Shown here piece by piece: positions 5,811 through 11,388 of a stretch of DNA of 11,388 nt. This DNA is from JBFWNZ01 sp050250795 (GTDB taxonomy: Bacteria; Pseudomonadota; Alphaproteobacteria; UBA8366). The notes under the pieces are model-generated. The model was given only the letters and a program-made list of their open reading frames with translations, ran no database searches and was not told the DNA's origin. The position numbers and the translations under genes were made by a program. The stretch is taken from positions 1 through 11,388 of the forward strand of contig JBFWNZ010000097.1 of NCBI GenBank assembly GCA_050250795.1, read 5' to 3'. Position 1 is the first letter of the stretch. The number at the start of each line of letters is the position of its first letter.

Positions 5811-6464
5811 CTACCGGGATGGCGTCCGGTAGACATAGGCGGTGTATTCGTAAAGCCCATAGTCGTTCCGCAGCACGAAATGGCGGCCGAACAGCCGCGT
5901 CAGCAGGGCGGCGAGGGTGTCGAAACGCAGATGGAACAGGTCATCGCGCTGCCAGTCGACATGGGCGGACATCACGTTGAAGGCCATGCCGCGCCGGACC
6001 AACGGCCACAATACCTTCAGAACCGCGGTCATATATGCGGTCATGGCCCGTTGCGACAGATCGATGCGCTCGGTGAATACGCCGTTCAGGACGGCGTAAT
6101 CGACGGTGGGCAATGTGTCGGTGCCGGCCAGGATGTCATGGCGCAGGAAGCGGGCCTGTGGATGTTTCGTGCGGCACAGCGCGATGAAGGCGTCGGACAC
6201 GTCGAGGCCGATATACTCAAGATGGGTCAGGCCCTGTGCCTGGATGCGATCCAGCAGGTGAGCGGCGCCGCAGCCGAAATCCAGCAGACTCAGCGGCGTT
6301 CCGGGCGGTTCGCGGACCACGTCCAGCATGACCTGATAGCGGATCGCGGCGTCTTCGGCGTTCGGCCAGTCGACGCCGCGATGCGTGTCGCCGTGCCGGG
6401 CCAGGCAGGCTTCGTAATGGGCGACGATGCCCGTATGCGGCGGGCGGGCGCGGCTGGGCGGCAT
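5811..6464 (-). CDS. Class I SAM-dependent methyltransferase
   Basis: A soluble protein of 217 residues with a Rossmann-type methyltransferase fold. Motif I, SLLDFGCGAAHLL (59-71), binds S-adenosylmethionine. The acidic residue at the end of strand 2 is in YIGLDVSD (84-91), HDI follows at 109-111 and VDYAVLNGVF (121-130) fits motif IV. The rest (about 137-217) is the helical and strand part of the core. No domain tells the methyl acceptor. Similar small methyltransferases are common in polysaccharide and flagellar glycosylation loci, so a sugar or protein side chain is a guess from context. The ATG at 6464 has no clear ribosome binding site. It is divergent from the dioxygenase-like gene with a 64-bp spacer, a hint of joint control. 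Confidence 0.8.
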   Translation of the reverse strand: MPPSRARPPHTGIVAHYEACLARHGDTHRGVDWPNAEDAAIRYQVMLDVVREPPGTPLSLLDFGCGAAHLLDRIQAQGLTHLEYIGLDVSDAFIALCRTKHPQARFLRHDILAGTDTLPTVDYAVLNGVFTERIDLSQRAMTAYMTAVLKVLWPLVRRGMAFNVMSAHVDWQRDDLFHLRFDTLAALLTRLFGRHFVLRNDYGLYEYTAYVYRTPSR

Positions 6465-6528
6465 GGCGTCAGGCTGGCACGGGCTTCGCAGCGCGTCCAG
6501 AGCATCGCATGGAACGGGAGATGGCAGA

Positions 6529-7356
6529 TTGAGTGAACCGCGCGCGTCTGCCGACGAGAGAGCGGCCTTGCGCCGGGATGGCTATGTCGTGCTCCGCGGC
6601 CAGATCGACCGCGCTGCATTGGACGCGCTCCGCTCCGGGTTCCGGTATGTGTTCCGCCGGCAGTTCGCATATGCCGGTATCGCCGAAGCCGGTACCTTCG
6701 ATGCGTCGCTTGCTGCTCTGTTCAAGGCGGATATGCCGCGCTACCTCGCGGCGGCCAAGCTGACCCAGTATCTGCCCGCTCTGCATGCCTTGGGAGCGGC
6801 GCCCGGCATTCTGGCCCTGCTGCGCGATCTGGGGCTCGGCAGTCCGGTGATCTCGACGCGGCCGGTGGTGCATATCGTGTCCGAAGCCCTGAAGGTGCCC
6901 GGCGGATATCATCGTACGCCGCCGCATCAGGATTGGCGCAGCGTGCAGGGCAGCTTGGACGCTCTGGTGCTCTGGCTGCCGCTGTCCGAGACCGGGCCCG
7001 AGCAGGCGCCGCTTGAGGTGGTGCCGGGCAGCCACCGGCGGGGCTTGTTGGCGACCGAGCCGGATCCGTTCGGAACGCGGGTGGCAACGGGCCTTGTGGC
7101 AGAAGAGGATTTTGTGCCGCTGACAGCAGGTCCGGGCGATATCGTCGCCTTCTCGATGTTCACGGTCCATCGGACTGGACTGCGCCAGGGGCCCGGCGTG
7201 CGTTGGGCTGTCAGCTTCCGCTACAATAATCTCGACGAGCCCGGCTTCGTCGCACGCGGATATCCCAACCCATATATCTACAAGCCGCGCGAGACCCTGT
7301 TGTCGCCCCAGGCGCCCGATGCCGCGGCGGTGTCGCGCGTGTTCGATGCGGATTAG
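6529..7356 (+). CDS. Phytanoyl-CoA dioxygenase (PhyH) family Fe(II)/2-oxoglutarate oxygenase
   Basis: Members use Fe(II), O2 and 2-oxoglutarate to hydroxylate or otherwise oxidise a small substrate. The 275-residue product opens with the usual short helix-strand front (ERAALRRDGYVVLRGQID). The metal facial triad is readable: HQD in TPPHQDWRSVQGSLDALVLWLPL, giving His133 and Asp135, and a distal His214 in MFTVHRTGLRQG. The following Arg residues (GVRWAVSFRYN) fit the 2-oxoglutarate clamp. PLEVVPGSHRRG is also typical. A TTG start at 6529 is chosen because GGGAG lies 8 nt upstream and because a longer frame from an ATG at 6427 would overlap the divergent methyltransferase gene. An ATG at 6521 gives only three codons. 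The substrate is unknown; clustering with sugar genes makes a glycan or secondary metabolite possible. Confidence 0.82.
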   Translation: MSEPRASADERAALRRDGYVVLRGQIDRAALDALRSGFRYVFRRQFAYAGIAEAGTFDASLAALFKADMPRYLAAAKLTQYLPALHALGAAPGILALLRDLGLGSPVISTRPVVHIVSEALKVPGGYHRTPPHQDWRSVQGSLDALVLWLPLSETGPEQAPLEVVPGSHRRGLLATEPDPFGTRVATGLVAEEDFVPLTAGPGDIVAFSMFTVHRTGLRQGPGVRWAVSFRYNNLDEPGFVARGYPNPYIYKPRETLLSPQAPDAAAVSRVFDAD

Positions 7357-8147
7357 TCGCGCGTCCCGGCCTCCGGCGCGTCCTTGTCCTTGCTGCGCAG
7401 GCCGCTGAAGGCTTCCAGCAGCTGCATCGGCAGCGGGAACACGATGATCGAGGTCTTTTCCGCAGCGATGGAATTGAGCGTATTGAGATAGCGCAGCTGC
7501 ATCGCCTGAGCGTCGCCTTCCAGGATCGCGGCCGCCTTGTGCAGCCTTTCGGCCGCCTGCAACTCGCCTTCGGCATCGATGACCTTGGCGCGGCGCGACC
7601 GTTCCGCCTCGGCCTGCCGGGCGATGGCCCGGATCATGTTGTCGTTCAGGTCGATATGCTTGAGCTCGACATTGGCGACCTTGACGCCCCAGGCGAAGGT
7701 CTGCTCGTCCAGGATGCGCTGGATGTCCATGTTCAGGCGCTCGCGCTCGGCCAGCATCTCGTCCAATTCGTGCTGGCCGAGGACCGAGCGCAGGGTGGTC
7801 TGGGCCAATTGGCTCGTCGCATCCATGAAGTTCTCGACCTGGATGACCGCCTTCTGCGCGTCGATGACGCGGAAATAGACAACTGCGTTCACCCGGACCG
7901 AGACGTTGTCGCGCGAGATCACGTCCTGCTCCGGCACGTCGAGGACGCGCGTCCGCAGATCGACGCGCACCATGGTCTGCAGGACCGGGAGGATCATGAT
8001 CAGGCCCGGTCCCTTCACCCGCCAGAAGCGGCCCAGCATGAACACCACGGCGCGCTCGTATTCGCGCATCACCCGCAGTCCCGTGAACAGAAGGATGACG
8101 GGTAGGAGAATGGCGTAGGTCCAGAACTGTCCGAGCAGCCAATCCAT
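7353..8147 (-). CDS. Slipin / stomatin-like SPFH-domain membrane protein
   Basis: SPFH proteins are membrane-anchored scaffold proteins that oligomerise and often control membrane proteases. The 264-residue product has one N-terminal membrane segment (about 8-25, WTYAILLPVILLFTGLRV). The SPFH/band 7 domain follows: YERAVVFMLGRFWRVKGPG, VDLRTRVLDVPEQDVISRDN, VSVRVNAVVYFRV and ATSQLAQTTLRSVLGQHELD. A charged helix, ARQAEAERSRRAKVIDAEGE, leads to the typical end SIIVFPLPMQLLEAF. The match to the bacterial slipin group is very close. ATG 8147 is preferred to GTG 8150, as AAGGA lies 7 nt upstream. Slipins are often paired with an NfeD gene; none is beside it here. Its stop TAA overlaps the stop TAG of the opposite gene. 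Confidence 0.93.
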   Translation of the reverse strand: MDWLLGQFWTYAILLPVILLFTGLRVMREYERAVVFMLGRFWRVKGPGLIMILPVLQTMVRVDLRTRVLDVPEQDVISRDNVSVRVNAVVYFRVIDAQKAVIQVENFMDATSQLAQTTLRSVLGQHELDEMLAERERLNMDIQRILDEQTFAWGVKVANVELKHIDLNDNMIRAIARQAEAERSRRAKVIDAEGELQAAERLHKAAAILEGDAQAMQLRYLNTLNSIAAEKTSIIVFPLPMQLLEAFSGLRSKDKDAPEAGTRD

Positions 8148-8230
8148 CACGGTGTCCTTGTCCGTCCGGCCCTTCGGGTCACGCGGAGTTGATGCGGCGT
8201 TATTTTGCGCTCGCCGGCGCGGAGCCTAGC

Positions 8231-8989
8231 ATGCAGGGCATGGCAAAGCGATGCGCGGGCATGATCGGGATGACGATGGCGGCGGCAATGGCCGTCGGCA
8301 CGCTCGTCCCGGTGCGGGCAGCCGAGGGGCCGGTCGTCGTCGAACTGTTCACCTCCCAGGGCTGCTATTCCTGCCCGCCGGCAGAGGCTTATCTGCGCGA
8401 ACTGGCGGTGCGAAGCGATCTGGTGGCGTTGGAGTGGCATGTCGACTACTGGAACGAGCTTGTCTATGGGGCCGCGGGCAAATGGCGCGATCCCTTTTCG
8501 GCGCCTGAGTATACCCAACGCCAGATGACCTATGGACGTTCGCTCGGCAGCGGACGGGTCTACACGCCGCAGATGGTGATCGATGGGCGGCTTGAGGCCG
8601 TCGGCTCGGATCGCAATGCCGTGGAACGGGCCATGGAGCGTTCCGCGCAGGCTGCGGCCAAGGTGCCCGTCGCCCTCGAACGCGATACAGCCGGCGGCTT
8701 GCGGGTCGGCATCGGTACCGGCACGGGCAAGGCGACGGTGCTGCTGGTCCGCTACCTGCGCGAGGCGTCGACCAGCGTCGCGGCCGGCGAGAACAAGGGC
8801 AAGGGGCTGCACAGCCGCAACATCGTCACCGGGCTGCGCCGGATCGGTGTCTGGGACGGACAGCCGTTGCAGATGTCCGTTCCCGACCCGAACCTTCAGG
8901 CGGGTGAAGGGTGCGCCGTCCTGCTCCAGGGCGATGCGCAGGGCCCCATCCTCGGCGCGCATTACTGCCCGGCAACCGGCGCGTCCTGA
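8231..8989 (+). CDS. Secreted DUF1223 protein with thioredoxin-like fold
   Basis: A protein of 252 residues with a signal-peptide-like N terminus: basic start (MAKRC), hydrophobic MIGMTMAAAMAVGTLVP and a cleavage-like VRA-AEG near residue 30. The mature part opens with VVVELFTSQGCYSCPPAEAYL, where Cys45-x-x-Cys48 is the redox-like motif of DUF1223, followed by LVALEWHVDYWNELVYG and VYTPQMVIDG with the cis-Pro-type TP. These are strongly conserved in the family, whose function is not established. A thiol-redox role in the periplasm is inferred from fold and CxxC. ATG 8231 is chosen for GGAG 6 nt upstream; 8189 and 8240 are other possible starts. It diverges from the slipin gene (83-bp spacer) and ends 3 bp from the convergent glycosidase-like gene. 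Confidence 0.85.
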   Translation: MQGMAKRCAGMIGMTMAAAMAVGTLVPVRAAEGPVVVELFTSQGCYSCPPAEAYLRELAVRSDLVALEWHVDYWNELVYGAAGKWRDPFSAPEYTQRQMTYGRSLGSGRVYTPQMVIDGRLEAVGSDRNAVERAMERSAQAAAKVPVALERDTAGGLRVGIGTGTGKATVLLVRYLREASTSVAAGENKGKGLHSRNIVTGLRRIGVWDGQPLQMSVPDPNLQAGEGCAVLLQGDAQGPILGAHYCPATGAS

Positions 8990-8992
8990 TCC

Positions 8993-9907
8993 TCAGCGGC
9001 TGTCGAGGACGGCCAGTCCCATGCCCGCCTGCCCGAAGCCGTCGCCGGCATAAAGCATGTAGCGCGCACCGCCCATGTCGAAGACATGCGGATAGGCGAT
9101 CATGGCGGAATCCCAGCCCGTTCCCCCCGTCCGCAGCCCGGCCAGCCGGTCCCGGCGCCGCCAGGACAGCCCGTCCTCGGATTCCGCATAGCCGAGCCGA
9201 TAAGGGAAATCCGTGCCCCGATAGCTGAACCACATCCGCCACAGATCCCCGTCGCGCAGCACGCTGGGCCGGGCGATGGCAATCTCGCCCGGATGCTGCC
9301 AGCCGATGCAGACGAGGCCGCGGGCGTCCCAGTGGACGCCGTCGAGACTGGTCGCATAGCGGATATCGTACCGTGCCGCCGGCGGCTCGCCTGTCCAGCC
9401 GGTGCCGGACAGGTACCACATATGCCAGCTTCGTCCCTCGACCATCACACAGGGCGTTGCGACGAAATACGGGTCGTGCGGTCCCCGGTCCAGCACCGGT
9501 CCGGGCACGGCACGGCGGAATGCGACGCCGTCTCGACCGTCGTCGGTGGCCAGCCCGACGGCGTTGCGGAAGGGCACGGTCGTCGGCACGTTCCAGCCGA
9601 TGTAGTAGAGCCGCCGTTCGCCGCCATGCCGGACGATCCAGGACGGCATGGCGCCGCAATCGTCGAAGGATCCGACCGGTCCCGGTCCCAGAACCGGTTC
9701 CTCGGCAAGCGCCAGCACCCGGTCCGGTTCGCGGACGTCGATTTCCAGCCAGGCCGTGTGCGACCGGTTGGCCCCGTCGCGCGGGGAGAACCAGACGCGC
9801 AGCCGCCGGTCGTCCAGCGGCTCGCCGAACGGCATCGAGCAATGCGTCCGCATCCAGGGCCGCTGGCCGGCGGCAGCGAAGATGCGGCCGAGTTTCCGCC
9901 AGCGCAT
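8993..9907 (-). CDS. Glycoside hydrolase-like five-bladed beta-propeller protein (GH43/GH32/GH130-type fold)
   Basis: A 304-residue soluble protein of repeating strand motifs: RRLRVWFSPRD (34-44), AMPSWIVRHGGERRLYYIGWN (86-106), FVATPCVMVEGRSWHMWYLSG (148-168), YDIRYATSLDGVHW (180-193), IARPSVLRDGDLWRMWFSYRG (211-231), YRLGYAESEDGLSW (236-249) and ARYMLYAGDGFG (281-292). Repeated W-x-MWYS and Y-ATS-DG-W blocks are characteristic of glycosidase-type propellers. Acidic candidates include Asp82/Asp83 (SFDDCGAMPS) and Asp145. The standard catalytic set could not be assigned, so activity may be changed or lost. No signal peptide. Proteins like this appear in surface glycan loci. Its ATG overlaps the stop of the acyltransferase gene by one base (TGATG), so the two are translationally coupled. 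Confidence 0.7.
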   Translation of the reverse strand: MRWRKLGRIFAAAGQRPWMRTHCSMPFGEPLDDRRLRVWFSPRDGANRSHTAWLEIDVREPDRVLALAEEPVLGPGPVGSFDDCGAMPSWIVRHGGERRLYYIGWNVPTTVPFRNAVGLATDDGRDGVAFRRAVPGPVLDRGPHDPYFVATPCVMVEGRSWHMWYLSGTGWTGEPPAARYDIRYATSLDGVHWDARGLVCIGWQHPGEIAIARPSVLRDGDLWRMWFSYRGTDFPYRLGYAESEDGLSWRRRDRLAGLRTGGTGWDSAMIAYPHVFDMGGARYMLYAGDGFGQAGMGLAVLDSR

Positions 9908-10569
9908 CAGATGGCGCGCAGCCGGCTGCTGGGAATGCGCGCCGGCTCGGTCGCCTTGCCGGGGAAGACCGTCTCGTCCGGCGCGTCGGCCAGCACCAGC
10001 GCGCCGGCACCGACGACGCAGGCCCTGCCCAGCGCGATGTTGTCGCGCAAGGTGGCGTTCACGCCGACGAAGCTGTAGGCGCCGACGGTCACGTTGCCCG
10101 AGATCACCGCATGGCTGGCGATGAAGGCGTTATCGCCGATCCGGCTGTGATGGCCGATATGGTTGCCGCTCCAGAGGGTCACATTCTCTCCGATCTCGAC
10201 GAAGGGCTGGACGGTGTTGTGCTCCATCAGGAACAGGTTCTCGCGTGCGGCGAAACCTTTCCACACCCAGGCGCGGCTGGAAACGTAATGCGCCAGCCGG
10301 TACCCCGCCGCTCGCGCGGCCGCGACTTTTTCCGCCCGGTTCCGGTTGATCCGCCCGTACCCCATGGCGACGAACATATCGAACTCGCCGGGCGGGAAGC
10401 GTTCGCTCACGGTCTCGAAGGGGACGACCGGCAGCCCCAGATGGCTGTCGCCGGTCTGATGGGCGGCATCCACCGTGAACGCGGCAACGCGATAGGCGCT
10501 GTCCTCGCTGAAATAATAATGCGCGACCTCGGCGATGGGGCCGGTGCCGAAGATGACGAGCTTCTGCAT
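9907..10569 (-). CDS. PglD/NeuD-like sugar O- or N-acyltransferase (left-handed beta helix)
   Basis: A 220-residue protein in two parts. Residues 1-70 form a small Rossmann-like domain (LVIFGTGPIAEVAHYYF, PVVPFETV, DMFVAMGYG), as in PglD and NeuD. Residues about 110-195 form a hexapeptide-repeat helix: VEIGENV, IGHHSRIGDNAFIASH, VISGNVTVGAYSFVGVNATL, IALGRACVVGAGALV. The His-His pair (140-141) is placed like the catalytic His of PglD. Family members use acetyl-CoA or another acyl-CoA to acylate amino- or sialic acid-type sugars on nucleotides or finished glycans. The front of the frame extends far upstream of 10569, but the family similarity begins at MQKLVIFGTG. The start has no ribosome binding site. 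It is first in a two-gene operon with the propeller gene. Confidence 0.82.
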   Translation of the reverse strand: MQKLVIFGTGPIAEVAHYYFSEDSAYRVAAFTVDAAHQTGDSHLGLPVVPFETVSERFPPGEFDMFVAMGYGRINRNRAEKVAAARAAGYRLAHYVSSRAWVWKGFAARENLFLMEHNTVQPFVEIGENVTLWSGNHIGHHSRIGDNAFIASHAVISGNVTVGAYSFVGVNATLRDNIALGRACVVGAGALVLADAPDETVFPGKATEPARIPSSRLRAI

Positions 10570-10578
10570 GGAGGAACA

Positions 10579-10603
10579 ATACCGCCGCCGGAATGGGCGG
10601 TAT
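10579..10603. promoter_or_regulatory. Symmetric dyad and divergent -10 candidates in the 45-bp spacer
   Basis: ATACCGCC-N9-GGCGGTAT is a perfect 8-bp inverted repeat placed at the middle of the 45-bp spacer between the acyltransferase and TPR genes. Its outer edges run into TATAGA (10601-10606, plus) and TATTGT (10581-10576, minus), each a possible -10. These lie only 8 and 6 nt from the two ATGs, so both mRNAs could be leaderless or nearly so. No convincing -35 was seen. Confidence 0.4.
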
Positions 10604-10614
10604 AGACTGCCGCC

Positions 10615-11388
10615 ATGACCTCCCAGGCAACGCTGGATGCCGCCCGCCGGCTTTACGAGGACGGCCGTGCGGCCGAAGCGATGCTGGCTGTCGCACCCCT
10701 CGTCAGGGCGGTTCCTCCCGATCCGGAGGCCCTGCACCTGTTTGCGCTGGCGCTGCATGCGCTGGGCCGCCATGCGGATGCACTGGCGGCGGCCGGCAGG
10801 CTTGTGGCGATGGTTCCGGCCGACCCGGTGGTTCTGACCAATGCCGGTGCGATTGCGGCTGCTGCGGGGGACATGGCGGCGGCGGAAGGGTTCTATCGCC
10901 GCGCCATCGCTGCCAACCCGCTGCATGTGGATGCGTATAGCAACCTGTCCGTTGTGCTGGAACGGATGCAGCGGTTGCACGAAGCCGAGATGCTGCTGGA
11001 GAAGGCGATCATGCTGGCGCCGGGCTCCGTCGCGGCGCATGCCAATCTCGGCAATGTGCTGGCGCGGCTGGCGCGTGCGCCGGAAGCCGTCGGCGCATAT
11101 GAACAGGCGCTGGAATTGGCACCGGACAATCCGGAGATTCTCAACAATCTGGGCAACGCGTTGCGGGCCTGCGACCGGCTTGCGGATGCCTCTGCCGCCT
11201 TCGACCGCGCGATTGCGCTGCGCCCGGACTATGCCGAGGCGCACTACAACCGCGGTCTCGTCCTGGCCGGGCAGAACGCCACGGAGGATGCGGCCGCGGC
11301 GATGGACCGTGCGATCGCGCTGAAGGCCGATCCCCGTTTCCGGCTTGCGCGGGCCGGGCTCATGCCCATCGTCGCGCCGTCCGAGACG
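10615..11388 (+). CDS. TPR protein, probable N-terminal part of an OGT/SPINDLY-type glycosyltransferase (partial)
   Basis: An open frame of 258 codons from ATG 10615 to the last base of the window, with no stop. It is built of helical tetratricopeptide repeats of 34 residues. Clear repeats include FYRRAIAANPLHVDAYSNL, LLEKAIMLAPGSVAAHANLG, AYEQALELAPDNPEILNNLG and AFDRAIALRPDYAEAHYNRG. After the last repeat, RFRLARAGLMPIVAPSET resembles the linker that, in alphaproteobacterial TPR-OGT proteins, leads into the catalytic part. If so, the remainder lies beyond the window. TPRs bind protein substrates; OGT-type enzymes put sugars on Ser/Thr. No ribosome binding site is visible at the start; a TATAGA lies 8 nt upstream. 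Confidence 0.75.
   Translation, partial: MTSQATLDAARRLYEDGRAAEAMLAVAPLVRAVPPDPEALHLFALALHALGRHADALAAAGRLVAMVPADPVVLTNAGAIAAAAGDMAAAEGFYRRAIAANPLHVDAYSNLSVVLERMQRLHEAEMLLEKAIMLAPGSVAAHANLGNVLARLARAPEAVGAYEQALELAPDNPEILNNLGNALRACDRLADASAAFDRAIALRPDYAEAHYNRGLVLAGQNATEDAAAAMDRAIALKADPRFRLARAGLMPIVAPSET

Noticed and set aside
6469..8142. Minus-strand frame of 557 codons across the slipin and dioxygenase genes
   Set aside because: It is out of frame with slipin and antisense to the oxygenase; the translation is Arg/Gly/His-rich with no domain.
10570..11244. N-terminal extension of the acyltransferase frame, up to 445 residues
   Set aside because: The extension is antisense to the TPR repeats and the family similarity begins at the ATG at 10569.

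Overview
The window reads as chromosomal DNA from a flagellated alphaproteobacterium. GC content and GC-ending codon use are high, and the flagellar set is of the Rhodospirillales/Caulobacter style. A SciP-type (DUF1153) regulator with a CtrA-like box, DUF1223 and the form of the FliK, FlgD and FlgE proteins all point this way. Species cannot be told from the sequence.

Left half (1-5433), all on the minus strand: flagellar genes. From right to left: flaG-like (4996-5433); a hook operon fliK-flgD-flgE (4754 down to 1308); a single-gene sciP unit (1123 down to 809); and the start of fliF (457 down, leaving the window at base 1). The spacers carry the most informative signals. Three of them, in front of fliF, fliK and flaG, each hold a -24/-12 (sigma-54) promoter-like element. 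Upstream of each promoter lies one or more copies of the same 13-bp dyad, GGCA-N5-TGCC, often followed or preceded by G/C pairs. The fliK spacer also has a perfect IHF consensus between dyad and promoter. This is the layout of a sigma-54 flagellar regulon driven by an enhancer-binding protein of the FlbD type, whose gene is not in the window. The sciP spacer instead has a CtrA-like box, TTAA-N7-CTAAC, and sciP is followed by a good intrinsic terminator.

Right half (5811-11388): accessory genes on both strands. A SAM methyltransferase (-) diverges from a phytanoyl-CoA dioxygenase-family protein (+). The latter runs convergently into a slipin/stomatin (-), with stop codons that overlap. A secreted DUF1223 thioredoxin-fold protein (+) diverges from the slipin and converges on a two-gene operon (-) of a PglD/NeuD-like sugar acyltransferase and a beta-propeller glycosidase-like protein. 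That operon diverges, across a 45-bp spacer containing a symmetric dyad, from a TPR protein (+) cut by the window end. The TPR protein looks like the front half of an OGT/SPINDLY-type glycosyltransferase. Sugar acyltransferase, propeller protein, methyltransferase, dioxygenase and TPR transferase next to flagellar genes suggest glycan or flagellin modification; this is inference from context only.

No tRNA, rRNA, CRISPR array, insertion sequence or attachment site was seen.
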